The notes: generated by a model from the letters alone, not told the origin. Shown: positions 17,996 through 26,241, numbered from the stretch's first letter. The stretch is DNA of 64,000 bases from Nocardia mikamii NBRC 108933 (GCF_001613505.1 NZ_BDCM01000004.1:62001-126000); one strand, 5' to 3'. Made by a program: numbers and translations.

Positions 17996-18083
17996 GACCG
18001 CGCCGACCTGCGGGAATCGGCCACGTTCAGCCCTCCGGACGCATTGTGCCGACCGGCACAACGCCCCGGTCAGTACCATCTCG

Positions 18084-19526
18084 ATGGTGAACGGCGACGA
18101 CCCCCAGCAGTATCCGCGGACCCGCCGGGTGCCGCCGCCGGCGGGCCCGGACGGTCGACGCATGCCGCCGCCGGATCGGCACGGGCACGATCCGCGCGTC
18201 CCGCCCGGTGCCGGGCGGCCGATGCCACCCGGCTCGGGCCGCCCGCCGCATTCGGGTCGCCCGCCCGGTTCGGGGCGGCCGCTGCCGCCGGGGTCGGGCC
18301 ATCCGCCCGGACGTCCACCGATCGAACCGACCCAGGTCATTCGCCGCGACGGTAACAATCCGCCGCTGGCCTGGTCGCAGGTGCCGAGCAGCCCGGCGCG
18401 GCCGCGCGGCAACCCGCCGCCCTACGAACACGGCGTCGAGCACGGCGGCGAACCGCCCACCCACGCTCCGACCCAGCGCCCGGTGCCGTACCGGGAAGCA
18501 CCGCCACCACCGCCCCCCGCACGTCCCCGCCGCACCGAACGCCCGCCGCGCGAACCCCGTGCGCCGCGGGCCCGCCGGAAACGGCATTGGGGCAGATGGT
18601 TGCTGATTCTGCTGCTCATCGTCATTTTGCTGCCGGTCGCCGGAGTGATCTATCTGGATCGCTCACTTCACCGCGTCGACGCGCTGGCCGCCTATCCGGA
18701 CCGCGTCGCGCAGACGGCCGGTACCAATTGGCTGCTCACCGGATCCGATACCCGCGTCGGTCTGACGCCGGACCAGGAGAAGGAACTGTCGACCGGCGAC
18801 AGCGCCGACGCGGGGGGTGAACGCAGCGACACCATCATGCTCGTGCACATCCCGAAATCGGGTGCGCCCACCGTGGTGAGCCTGCCGCGCGATTCGTATG
18901 TGAGCATTCCGGGTGTCGGCAAGGACAAACTCAATGCCGCGTTTTCCGCCGGTGGCCCGAAATTGCTGGTGCAGACGGTCGAGAACGCGACCGGCCTGCG
19001 CATCGACCATTTCGCCGAAATCGGCTTCGGCGGTTTCGCCGGCATGGTCGATTCACTCGGCGGTATCGATATGTGCCTGCCCGATGCGATCGACGATCCG
19101 AAGGCCGGTATCGACCTTCCGGCCGGATGTCAGCATCTGTCCGGCTCTCAGGCGCTCGGGTTCGTGCGGACCCGCGCCACCCCGCGAGCCGATCTGGACC
19201 GCATGAACAATCAGCGGCTGTTCCTGTCCGCGCTGCTGGAGAAGGCGACCAGCGCGGGTACGCTCGCCAACCCGTTGAAGGTATGGCCGCTGGCCCGCGA
19301 TGTGGCCTCCTCACTGCAGGTCGACAACGGCGATCACATCTGGGATCTCGGCCGGTTGGGCTGGGCGCTGCACGGTAAGACGATCGCCACCACCGTGCCG
19401 ATCGGCGGCTTCACCGACGAATCGGCTTCCGGCAACGTGCTGTTGTGGGACAAGGATCGCGCGAGCCGCTTCTTCGATGCGCTGGCACACGACCAGGCCG
19501 TCCCGGACGATCTGCTCACCCGGTAG
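18084..19526 (+). CDS. LytR-CpsA-Psr (LCP) family cell-wall glycopolymer ligase
   Basis: This 480-residue protein has a long proline-rich cytoplasmic N-terminus (about residues 1-165, with repeats of the type GRPPxSGRPPGSGRP), one membrane helix at about 170-192 and an extracytoplasmic LCP domain. LCP signatures include LLTGSDTR, GERSDTIMLVHI, VSLPRDSYV and LGFVRTRATPRADLDR. In mycolate-containing bacteria LCP enzymes attach arabinogalactan to peptidoglycan using lipid-linked donors. The protein resembles Lcp1-type enzymes; which polymer it ligates cannot be read from sequence. Ferritin genes follow immediately. Confidence 0.92.
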   Translation: MVNGDDPQQYPRTRRVPPPAGPDGRRMPPPDRHGHDPRVPPGAGRPMPPGSGRPPHSGRPPGSGRPLPPGSGHPPGRPPIEPTQVIRRDGNNPPLAWSQVPSSPARPRGNPPPYEHGVEHGGEPPTHAPTQRPVPYREAPPPPPPARPRRTERPPREPRAPRARRKRHWGRWLLILLLIVILLPVAGVIYLDRSLHRVDALAAYPDRVAQTAGTNWLLTGSDTRVGLTPDQEKELSTGDSADAGGERSDTIMLVHIPKSGAPTVVSLPRDSYVSIPGVGKDKLNAAFSAGGPKLLVQTVENATGLRIDHFAEIGFGGFAGMVDSLGGIDMCLPDAIDDPKAGIDLPAGCQHLSGSQALGFVRTRATPRADLDRMNNQRLFLSALLEKATSAGTLANPLKVWPLARDVASSLQVDNGDHIWDLGRLGWALHGKTIATTVPIGGFTDESASGNVLLWDKDRASRFFDALAHDQAVPDDLLTR

Positions 19527-19535
19527 CGTCGGGGT

Positions 19536-20075
19536 ATGTCCGGTACCGGCCCCTTCCCCGAACTGCTGCGCGCCCAGATTCGACGCGAATTCACCGCCTC
19601 GCAGCAATATCTCGCCGCGGCCGTCCATTTCGACGCACAGCGGCTGCCGCAGCTGGCACGTATCTGCTATCTGGGCGCGGAGGACAAACGCGCCCATGCC
19701 CTGCGGATGGTGCGGTATCTGCTCGACCGGGATGTCGCCGTCGCGGTCACCGGTACCGACGAGGTGCGCTCGGAATTCGAATCACCCTCGGCCACCGTGG
19801 AATTCCTGCTGACTCGGGAACGGGAACTGACCGATCACATCACCACGCTGACCCGCACCGCCCGCGACGCGGGGGATTATCTCGGCGAACAGTTCGTTCG
19901 CTGGTTCCTCGAGGATCAGCTCGCGGAGGTCGCGCGGCTCACCACCCTGGCGGCGGTGTGCGAGCGAGCGGCGGGCAATTTGTTCGACATCGAGGAGTTC
20001 GTGGCGCGCGAGATCCCGGCCACACGCGCGCCCGACGCCTCCGCTCCGAAACCGGCGGGAACCGCGCGGCGGTGA
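19536..20075 (+). CDS. ferritin-like paralogue with altered ferroxidase centre
   Basis: This 179-residue protein aligns without gaps to the ferritin encoded at 20228 through the four-helix region. It keeps E18, H54 and E95 of the iron site, but the conserved Glu of the ExxH motif is Lys (K51), and on the fourth helix Q is replaced by R (R122) and one Glu by Ala (A130). These changes should weaken or abolish iron oxidation. It might co-assemble with the intact ferritin as a structural subunit. The gene starts 9 bp after the LCP stop, so it is probably cotranscribed with LCP. Confidence 0.85.
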   Translation: MSGTGPFPELLRAQIRREFTASQQYLAAAVHFDAQRLPQLARICYLGAEDKRAHALRMVRYLLDRDVAVAVTGTDEVRSEFESPSATVEFLLTRERELTDHITTLTRTARDAGDYLGEQFVRWFLEDQLAEVARLTTLAAVCERAAGNLFDIEEFVAREIPATRAPDASAPKPAGTARR

Positions 20076-20155
20076 AAATGCGACGGGGTCCGAAATCGCA
20101 GGCAGTCGGCGAATTCCGAAATGCGGCCGAGCCGCTCGGGTAAGGCGCCGGTAAC

Positions 20156-20174
20156 TAAGGCAACACTTGCCTCA
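20156..20174 (+). promoter_or_regulatory. candidate IdeR box upstream of ferritin
   Basis: The core AGGCAA-CAC-TTGCCT is a perfect inverted repeat (20158-20172). The 19-bp window matches 11 of 19 positions of the IdeR consensus, mainly the AGG and CCT arms. It lies upstream of the proposed -35, the position expected for activation, and IdeR is known to activate bfrB in M. tuberculosis. Confidence 0.55.
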
Positions 20175-20190
20175 TTAAGGGTGTACTTGG

Positions 20191-20220
20191 ATGACAGCCG
20201 AACTTGACCAGCACTAATGT
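20191..20220 (+). promoter_or_regulatory. candidate bfrB promoter, possibly leaderless
   Basis: ATGACA (20191-20196) and TAATGT (20215-20220) are separated by 18 bp. Initiation about 7 bp downstream would fall at or next to the ferritin ATG at 20228. No Shine-Dalgarno sequence is visible, so a leaderless mRNA is plausible. Confidence 0.45.
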
Positions 20221-20227
20221 CGGGCCC

Positions 20228-20776
20228 ATGTCCAGCCACGCCGATTCCTCACACAGCAAATTTCACGCCCTGCTCCACGATCAGATCCGGCATGAATTCA
20301 ATGCCGAGCACCAGTACATCGCGATCGCGGTGTGGTTCGACAATGCCGATCTGCCGGTTCTGGCGAAGCACTTCTATGCCCAGGCCATCGAGGAACGCAA
20401 TCACGCGATGATGATCGTGCGGTATTTCCTCGATCGGGACATGAGCGTCGAGCTGTCCGGGGTCGACGCCGCGCGGTCGCAATTCGAGAATGCCCGCGAG
20501 CCGATCCAATTGGCGCTGCAGCAGGAAAAGACCGTCACCGAGCAGATCATCCACTTGGCCAGCACTGCCCGCGAGGAGGGCGATTACCTGGGCGAGCAGT
20601 TCATGCAGTGGTTCCTGAAGGAACAGGTCGAAGAGGTGGCGCGGATGAACACGCTGCTCACCGTCGCCGATCGGGCCGGATCGAACCTGTTCGATCTCGA
20701 GTATTTCGTCTCCCGCGAAATGAGCGGTCCGAGCGACGCTTCCGGGGCGCCGGCGGCGGCCGGCGGCAATATCTGA
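20228..20776 (+). CDS. bfrB: ferritin (BfrB type) with intact ferroxidase centre
   Basis: This 182-residue ferritin oxidises and stores iron in 24-subunit shells. Ferroxidase ligands are visible as E23, E56, H59 (IEERNHAMM) and E100, with fourth-helix acidic residues in LKEQVEEVA. The sequence closely follows M. tuberculosis BfrB (Rv3841) as I recall it, including the C-terminal NLFDLEYFVSREM. ATG 20228 is chosen; the frame extends to a TTG at 20204 without support. Upstream lie a candidate IdeR box and promoter. A hairpin terminator follows at 20796. The paralogue with an altered site lies just upstream. Confidence 0.93.
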   Translation: MSSHADSSHSKFHALLHDQIRHEFNAEHQYIAIAVWFDNADLPVLAKHFYAQAIEERNHAMMIVRYFLDRDMSVELSGVDAARSQFENAREPIQLALQQEKTVTEQIIHLASTAREEGDYLGEQFMQWFLKEQVEEVARMNTLLTVADRAGSNLFDLEYFVSREMSGPSDASGAPAAAGGNI

Positions 20777-20795
20777 CGCGAGAGACATCGCGAAT

Positions 20796-20835
20796 CGACG
20801 AACTCGGTCTGCCGTCCGGCGGGCCGAGTTCGTCG
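20796..20835. terminator. hairpin between convergent bfrB and DUF5926 genes
   Basis: CGACGAACTCGG (20796-20807) pairs perfectly with CCGAGTTCGTCG (20824-20835). The loop holds a small inner GCCG/CGGC stem. There is no clear U-tract, but placement between convergent genes supports bidirectional termination. Confidence 0.65.
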
Positions 20836-20876
20836 TATGGAGCCGATGCGGAACGCTTGTCCCGCAGTGGGTTTCG

Positions 20877-21803
20877 CTAGCGCAGCGTCACCTGGCGCGA
20901 GCGCAGTCCGTCGCGGGAGCGCCGCTCCTCCGAACTCATCGGGGCGTCGGAGGCCAGCGCCTCGGCCAGGCGGGCGCCGAATTCCTGTGCGGGGGTGACC
21001 CATTCGCTCGGGTGCAGTTCGCGGTCCAGATCGAAGACCGGCACCAGCAGGCCGTGCGTGCGGAACGACCCCGCGAATCGGGAGCCGTCGCCCAGGTGCA
21101 GCCCACCCGCGGCGTGCACGCGTGCGAGGGCCAGCATCAGCGCGTCCTCGTCCTCGGGCCGGACCCAGCGCAGATGCGCCTTCTCGCCGGCGTCGACCCA
21201 CCAGGCCGCACCCACGGATTCGGCGCCGAGGGCCAGCCGGTCCGACGGCATGATCGCCTGATCGGCCTGATCGATGGTCGCGGCGACCTGCGGATCCGGC
21301 GTGACGCCCTCCGGAACCCACCACTGGAAGTTCTGGTGGACGGTCAGATCCAGATTCGCCTTGGGATCGATGACCTCGGACAGCGGGGGCACCGCGCCCT
21401 GGGCGGCTTCGCTTGCCGCGGTGAGCGATTCGCCGGGTTCGGCGGCCTGCGTCCACAGAATCGCGGCGGCCAGATCGGCGGCCGGATTCTCCGACTGGAC
21501 CTGTACCTGCGCACCGACGAATCCGGTCGGCTCGTCACCGGCACGCACCAGGGCGGCGACGGCGCCGGGTAGCACGGTGGCCAGCGTCACCGGGCGCTCG
21601 GCGGAGACGCCCGCGGCCAGTTCCAGGGTCGCGGTCGCCGACGGGACGAACTCGCGGAGTGCGACCAGGTCGCATTCGGCGGCCAGCCCGGCGAAGGGGC
21701 GCGTCACGGCCGAAGCGGCCTGCTGTTGCGCCGCACGACGTTCGGCGAGGCGCTGGGCCCGATTACTGTCGGGCTTGGGACTGTTGCGCTTGCTCTTACC
21801 CAC
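20877..21803 (-). CDS. DUF5926 family protein
   Basis: This 308-residue soluble protein starts at GTG 21803 (VGKSKRNSPKPDSNRAQR), with a basic Arg/Gln/Ala-rich N-terminus. The body has recognisable DUF5926-type segments such as LTVHQNFQWWVPEG and LHPSEWVTPAQEFGARLAEAL. The longer frame upstream runs through a tandem repeat and looks non-coding. Function is unknown. The gene is downstream of glpQ on the same strand and convergent with bfrB. Confidence 0.75.
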   Translation of the reverse strand: MGKSKRNSPKPDSNRAQRLAERRAAQQQAASAVTRPFAGLAAECDLVALREFVPSATATLELAAGVSAERPVTLATVLPGAVAALVRAGDEPTGFVGAQVQVQSENPAADLAAAILWTQAAEPGESLTAASEAAQGAVPPLSEVIDPKANLDLTVHQNFQWWVPEGVTPDPQVAATIDQADQAIMPSDRLALGAESVGAAWWVDAGEKAHLRWVRPEDEDALMLALARVHAAGGLHLGDGSRFAGSFRTHGLLVPVFDLDRELHPSEWVTPAQEFGARLAEALASDAPMSSEERRSRDGLRSRQVTLR

Positions 21804-21836
21804 GAACGCAGAACCTACAGGTTCCCGCGGCCACCG

Positions 21837-21906
21837 CCGCGCAGGGGCGCACCGAATCTGCCGCGCAGGGCGCACCGAATCTGCCGCGCAGGGCGAACCG
21901 ATTCCG
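21837..21906 (+). repeat. intergenic tandem repeat, three units of 23-24 bp
   Basis: The first unit (21837-21860, 24 bp) and second (21861-21883, 23 bp) are identical apart from one extra G. The third (21884-21906) differs at three positions. The array fills most of the gap between glpQ and the DUF5926 gene and resembles a mycobacterial-type VNTR. Confidence 0.8.
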
Positions 21907-21927
21907 CCGCCGGGGTTTCCCGTTGGA

Positions 21928-22695
21928 TCAGATTCCGTCCAGCACGTTCTTGGTCCGGCCGGGATGGTTGGTCGCGACCCAGCTGACGCCCAGCTCCGCG
22001 CACAGTTCGACGTCCTGGGGATCGTCGACGGTCCAGCAGTAGGTGGCGCGTCCGGCGGCGGCGGCCTTGTCGACCAGTTCGGGGTGTTCGCGCAGGGTTT
22101 TCACCGACGGTCCGACCGCGGTGGCACCGACCGTCGTCGCGGCGCTTCCGCCCAGATACCGCGAGGATTCGCCGAGCAGTACGGTCGGCAACAGCGGCGC
22201 GGCCCGGCGGATGCGCCACACCGCGGTGGCGGCGAACGACATCACGACCGCGCGGGAATGGTCGGCCGAGGCCGGGGTGGCGATGCCGAAGCGCTGCAGT
22301 TCGGCCAGCACCTTGTTCTCCACCAGCGCGCCGTAGCGGACCGGATGCTTGGTCTCGATGAACAGTTTGGTCGGCCGGCTGCGCCAGTCCAGCACCAGCG
22401 TGATCAACTCGCTCAGCGTCAGCACCGGAGCAGGACTGCCGTTGCCGCCGAAGTCGAGATCCCGCAGCTCGTCGAGGGTCATCTCGCTGACCAGGCCGGT
22501 ACCGGAGGACGTGCGGTCCACCGTGCGGTCGTGCACACAGACCAGATGACCGTCACGAGTCAGCCGGACATCGCATTCGACACCGTCCGCACCCTCCTCC
22601 AACGCCAGCTCGTAGGCGGCGAGGGTGTGTTCGGGACGGGTACCCGACGCACCCCGGTGCGCGACCACGAAGGGTGCGCGATTGCCCTGGCTCAC
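21928..22695 (-). CDS. glpQ: glycerophosphodiester phosphodiesterase
   Basis: This 255-residue GDPD hydrolyses glycerophosphodiesters to glycerol-3-phosphate and an alcohol. Active-site elements are VAHRGASGTRPEHT (catalytic histidine), GVECDVRLTRDG (metal-binding Glu/Asp) and VCVHDRTVDRT (second histidine). No signal peptide is seen, so it should be cytoplasmic. The GTG start overlaps the upstream DUF4328 stop in a GTGA, indicating coupling. The pair matches glpQ1 (Rv3842c) and Rv3843c. Confidence 0.93.
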   Translation of the reverse strand: MSQGNRAPFVVAHRGASGTRPEHTLAAYELALEEGADGVECDVRLTRDGHLVCVHDRTVDRTSSGTGLVSEMTLDELRDLDFGGNGSPAPVLTLSELITLVLDWRSRPTKLFIETKHPVRYGALVENKVLAELQRFGIATPASADHSRAVVMSFAATAVWRIRRAAPLLPTVLLGESSRYLGGSAATTVGATAVGPSVKTLREHPELVDKAAAAGRATYCWTVDDPQDVELCAELGVSWVATNHPGRTKNVLDGI

Positions 22696-23798
22696 TTGGC
22701 CATGACCTCCTCCTGTTCGACGCGCTCCGCCTCGGTGTTCTCGGCGCCGGTGTGCTCGGCTTCGGTGTGCTGGGTTCCGGCGTTTCCGGCGTTTCCGGCG
22801 GCCGCCCGGTCCGCGGTGTCCACCGCGGTGACCGGATGGACGGGCTCGATCACCGGGACCGCCGGACCGGCCGCGGGCAACCAGCGCTTGGCCATCCGGA
22901 TCCGGCCGCGCAGATCACGACCCTCGCACATCCGCAGCACCCACAGCGACAGCACCGCCGCCGCGACCGCGACCAGATCGGTGTAGACCGTGAAGATCAC
23001 ACCGTCGGCTTGGCCCTGCAGCGTATCGGCCGTGCGCCAGAACAGCGACGCAATGACCATCACACCGTTGAGAACCCAGACGCACCACCAGATCCGCACC
23101 GCGCGCAGCGTGCGCGGGTCACCGCCGAGCTGGCGAACCAGTTCGGTGAGGAAAACACCCGGCCAGACCAGATTGACCACCGGGATGAGCCCGCCGCACA
23201 GCAGCACCCGCAGGGAACGGGGATCGCGGCGGCCGTTTCCGGCATAAGCACTGCGGCGTGCGCGGACCAGCCAGCCGAGCAGACCGACAGCGGTGATCAA
23301 CGCGCAGATCAGCGCGGCGACCGAGGTCGCGTAGACGGTGAGGTCGGAGAAGAACAGCAGCAGCGGCTGGATCAACCGGGTGCGGTTGCGCAGCAGAATC
23401 AGATAGCGGCCGAATTCGGCGACCGCCGACAGCCCGAACAAGATGACGGTGGCCAGCAGCAGACCGGCGACTCGTTCGGTCAGCCAGTGCAGGACGGCCT
23501 GGATCCGGTTCTGCGGCGCGGCGGCGGTCCGCGGCGGCCGGTCCTGGAGTCCCCAGCGCGGAATCTCGGCGTAGCGCGGGGTGGCCGGATCGATCGTGGG
23601 CGCCGGACGTGGGCGTTCGACCCGCGGGCCGCGCCCCGGCGGGCGGGCCACCCAGCGGTAGTTGCGCCGCTCCGGCGGAGCGTCGACGGGCGCCGGTGAC
23701 AGCAGCACACCGCGGCAGCGCGGGCACCAGTGCATCGGGGTGCCGTGCACCGCCCAGCGGGCGCCGCACCGGGCGCAGGGTTGCACGACCGTACTCAC
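22692..23798 (-). CDS. DUF4328 membrane protein with N-terminal zinc ribbon
   Basis: This 368-residue protein starts at GTG 23798. The N-terminus has two CxxC pairs (CARCG, CPRCRG) that form a zinc-ribbon-like knuckle. A proline-rich linker follows, then about six membrane helices spanning residues 105-310 in a DUF4328 arrangement. The C-terminal tail is a short-repeat Ala/Gly/Glu/Thr region (GNAGNAG, then TEAE/TGAE/TEAE). It is translationally coupled to glpQ and corresponds to Rv3843c. The function is unknown. Confidence 0.82.
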   Translation of the reverse strand: MSTVVQPCARCGARWAVHGTPMHWCPRCRGVLLSPAPVDAPPERRNYRWVARPPGRGPRVERPRPAPTIDPATPRYAEIPRWGLQDRPPRTAAAPQNRIQAVLHWLTERVAGLLLATVILFGLSAVAEFGRYLILLRNRTRLIQPLLLFFSDLTVYATSVAALICALITAVGLLGWLVRARRSAYAGNGRRDPRSLRVLLCGGLIPVVNLVWPGVFLTELVRQLGGDPRTLRAVRIWWCVWVLNGVMVIASLFWRTADTLQGQADGVIFTVYTDLVAVAAAVLSLWVLRMCEGRDLRGRIRMAKRWLPAAGPAVPVIEPVHPVTAVDTADRAAAGNAGNAGTQHTEAEHTGAENTEAERVEQEEVMAK

Positions 23799-23871
23799 CG
23801 GGCTGCTCCCCCTTCCATCCAGTCGACCTTCATCATCGGGTGTGCGGTTGCGCTCGTGGTTCGACGGCTCG

Positions 23872-24255
23872 TCAGTAGATTTTCGCCTCGGTGTCGCCCG
23901 CGCCGCTCAGCGGGCGTCCGGCCTGCTGCCAGGCCACCATGCCGCCGACCACCTGGTAGACCTCGAATCCCACGTGCGCGAGATACTTGGCGACCTCGAT
24001 CGAGCGTCCGCCCTGGCGGCAGACGACGTAGATGTCGGCGTCGTAGTCCAGTTCGTCCAGGCGTGCGGGCACGTCGATCATCGGAATGTGCAGCGCGGCC
24101 GGCGCGTGGCCGAGCTGCCATTCGTCGTCCTCGCGGACATCGAGCAGGATCGCGGACGGGGCGCCGTCTCCGGATCCGGCGCCCGCCGCCGGCGCGGCGT
24201 CGAATTCGGCAGGCAGATCCTGGACCGGCACCGAGGGGATTTCGGAGCTCGTCAC
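23872..24255 (-). CDS. rhodanese-like domain protein
   Basis: This 127-residue single-domain rhodanese has the ILLDVREDDEWQLGH start-of-domain motif and the catalytic loop VVCRQGGRS, whose cysteine can carry persulfide sulfur. The GTG at 24255 is favoured because the domain begins a short distance after it; the longer frame to 24420 crosses the DnaA-box-like repeats and is improbable. It is likely cytoplasmic, in sulfur transfer or redox sensing. The gene lies 73 bp upstream of the DUF4328 gene on the same strand. Confidence 0.87.
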   Translation of the reverse strand: MTSSEIPSVPVQDLPAEFDAAPAAGAGSGDGAPSAILLDVREDDEWQLGHAPAALHIPMIDVPARLDELDYDADIYVVCRQGGRSIEVAKYLAHVGFEVYQVVGGMVAWQQAGRPLSGAGDTEAKIY

Positions 24256-24395
24256 AATGGACGATCCTGCCACGTCCCCCGGATCGGCGGGGAGACCCGG
24301 CAGTCGATCGCCCGGGTGAACTCCAGGTTTGTTCCGGCCGTCCATACCGTGCCGCACGCCTCGGGCACACCGACCTGTGTATATCTCACCCCCAG

Positions 24396-24425
24396 TTATC
24401 CACATAATCCACAACCTCATCCACA
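24396..24425 (+). repeat. cluster of three DnaA-box-like 9-mers
   Basis: TTATCCACA (24396-24404, the canonical DnaA box), TAATCCACA (24405-24413, directly adjacent) and TCATCCACA (24417-24425) all lie on the + strand. They differ only at the second base. No dnaA or dnaN gene is nearby, so this is not an ordinary oriC. Confidence 0.75.
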
Positions 24426-24480
24426 GGTTGCGACTTGCGAGACCGGTCGGTTCGCATCAACCGATTCGGGAAAACGGAAC

Positions 24481-24525
24481 GGGGGCCGCTCCGGGACTCC
24501 CCTCCTCGGTCCCGGAGCGGCCCCC
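24481..24525. terminator. perfect 17-bp stem hairpin, 11-nt loop
   Basis: Positions 24481-24497 pair perfectly with 24509-24525 around an 11-nt pyrimidine-rich loop. It looks like a strong G+C-rich intrinsic terminator, yet lies between divergent genes. It may end an unannotated small RNA or act as an attenuator for the gene at 24706. Confidence 0.6.
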
Positions 24526-24705
24526 GCTGCCGCATGCGGGTCTCCTGCGCTGGTCAACGGCGTATCACCGGCCGCTACGAGAGCCCGACACATACTTGGA
24601 CGGGGCGGCTGAGCGATCGGTTCCCTCTCTTCGGCAAAAAAACGACAACACTAGCGAGAAACCGAAATACCGAGCTCTACGGCGGTGAATCGGTAGCCTG
24701 ACGCT

Positions 24706-25314
24706 ATGGACGCGAGCAGGGCGTTACTCGACGGATTGGATACGACCGGGCTCAACACCGCACTCGCCGAGGCGACCTGTCTCGGACTCGTGGTCGACGC
24801 CGCGGACGGACGACTTCGAATCGAACTGGAGGTACTCACCCTCCCCGGCGACGGCCAGCCCGCCGACGGCCGGGTGTCGCTCACACTGTCCGGGGTCAGC
24901 CGGGTCGCGGCATCCCTGCGCCGGCAGCGCTGGGACGATCTGGAACCGCGCATCTTCCCGCTCACCCTCGACACCCTCGGGGATGCCATCGCCGGATTCG
25001 GCGGTGGCGCCCTGCACGGCTGGGATTTCATCGACGTCGACGACAGTGGCTGGGCGCTGTGGCGCGAGCTGCTGAGTTTCGACACCACGATCAGCGATCG
25101 GACCCCGGCCCACGTCCTCGAGTTCTCGCAGCAGGAGGGCACCGACCCGCTCGAGCTGGATGTGCGGGTCTGGTTCGAGGACGTCACGATCGAGACCGCC
25201 GACGGAAGTCTGGTCGGCCTCGACGAATTCGTGGCCGGCGCGCGGCGCTGGTGGAAGGCGCACGACTCGTGCGATCCGCGCACCATGCTGCCCGACGTCG
25301 CACCGCCGATGTAG
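24706..25314 (+). CDS. hypothetical protein
   Basis: This 202-residue acidic, soluble protein starts MDASRALLDGLDTTGLN. It is tryptophan-rich in its second half (WDFIDVDDSGWALWREL, VWFEDVTIE, RRWWKAHDSCD). It has no signal peptide, membrane helix or recognised catalytic motif. Codon usage matches its neighbours, so it is probably real. It is divergent from the rhodanese gene across the DnaA-box region and upstream of sodA. I do not recognise the family. Confidence 0.72.
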   Translation: MDASRALLDGLDTTGLNTALAEATCLGLVVDAADGRLRIELEVLTLPGDGQPADGRVSLTLSGVSRVAASLRRQRWDDLEPRIFPLTLDTLGDAIAGFGGGALHGWDFIDVDDSGWALWRELLSFDTTISDRTPAHVLEFSQQEGTDPLELDVRVWFEDVTIETADGSLVGLDEFVAGARRWWKAHDSCDPRTMLPDVAPPM

Positions 25315-25571
25315 GCGGAGCCCACCGCCGAGAGGGCGGAACTCCGTACCGCGATCCGGGCGAATCCGCGCCGACATGCGTTCAGCGTGAATAAATCTCC
25401 GAGCCGGGGCATACCACGGGCGTGCGCCCTCGATCCTGGCCGAGCCGTCGATTTCGGGCCGTGGGAATCTAGGGTGGACCGGACCCGGTTGCATCGAGCG
25501 GGTGTACGAATGAAGGTTGGTGTGCTCGACATGACCGGGTACACGCGCCGACATCATGAGGAAGGGACATC

Positions 25572-26195
25572 GTGGCTGAGTACACGCTGCCAGATCTGGA
25601 TTACGACTACGGCGCCTTGGAGCCTCACATCTCCGGGCAGATCAACGAGATTCACCACTCGAAGCATCACGCCGCATACGTCGCCGGCGTCAACACCGCG
25701 CTCGAGAAGCTGGAAGCCGCGCGCGAAGCCGACGACCACGGTGCGATCTTCCTGCACGAGAAGAACCTGGCCTTCCACCTCGGTGGTCACGTGAACCACT
25801 CCATCTGGTGGAAGAACCTGTCCCCCAACGGTGGCGACAAGCCGGTCGGGGACCTGGCCGCCGCGATCGACGACCAGTTCGGATCGTTCGACAAGTTCCG
25901 CGCGCAGTTCACCGCTGCCGCCAACGGCCTGCAGGGCTCGGGCTGGGCGGTGCTGGGTTACGACACCCTCGGCCAGAAGCTGCTGACCTTCCAGCTGTAC
26001 GACCAGCAGGCCAACGTGCCGCTCGGCATCATCCCGCTGCTGCAGGTCGACATGTGGGAGCACGCCTTCTACCTGCAGTACAAGAACGTCAAGGCCGATT
26101 ACGTGAAGGCGTTCTGGAACGTCGTCAACTGGGCCGACGTGCAGGAGCGCTTCGCCAAGGCCGTCGCTCAGGGCAAGGGCCTGATCTTCGGCTGA
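25572..26195 (+). CDS. sodA: superoxide dismutase (Fe/Mn family), predicted Mn-preferring
   Basis: This 207-residue enzyme disproportionates superoxide. Metal ligands are visible at H28, H76, D160 and H164 (LGGHVNH, DMWEHAF). Residue 145, in YDQQANVP, is Gln; the iron enzyme of M. tuberculosis has His there, while manganese enzymes of other mycobacteria have Gln, so manganese is predicted. The GTG start has GAGGAAGGG upstream. There is no signal peptide, as in mycobacterial SodA, which is nonetheless exported. A strong terminator follows. A manganese-responsive exporter lies about 1.1 kb downstream. Confidence 0.96.
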   Translation: MAEYTLPDLDYDYGALEPHISGQINEIHHSKHHAAYVAGVNTALEKLEAAREADDHGAIFLHEKNLAFHLGGHVNHSIWWKNLSPNGGDKPVGDLAAAIDDQFGSFDKFRAQFTAAANGLQGSGWAVLGYDTLGQKLLTFQLYDQQANVPLGIIPLLQVDMWEHAFYLQYKNVKADYVKAFWNVVNWADVQERFAKAVAQGKGLIFG

Positions 26196-26212
26196 TACGC
26201 CTCTCCGCGACT

Positions 26213-26241
26213 TCAGGCCATACCCGCCGGGTATGGCCTGA
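26213..26241 (+). terminator. sodA terminator hairpin
   Basis: TCAGGCCATACCC (26213-26225) pairs perfectly with GGGTATGGCCTGA (26229-26241) around a 3-nt loop, 17 bp after the sodA stop. Confidence 0.82.

Larger units (their letters stand above)
24256..24705. other. 450-bp gene-free stretch between divergent genes
   Basis: No credible coding frame is seen. From left to right it holds the upstream region of the rhodanese gene, three DnaA-box-like repeats (24396-24425), a perfect 17-bp-stem hairpin (24481-24525) and an A-rich segment (AAAAAAACGACAACA near 24640) before the 24706 gene. The hairpin follows no known stop codon. Confidence 0.7.

Noticed and set aside
24421..24705. Possible tRNA-like fold near CGGTTCGCATCAACCG
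   Set aside because: The small hairpin lacks a matching acceptor stem and anticodon arm, so no tRNA can be drawn.
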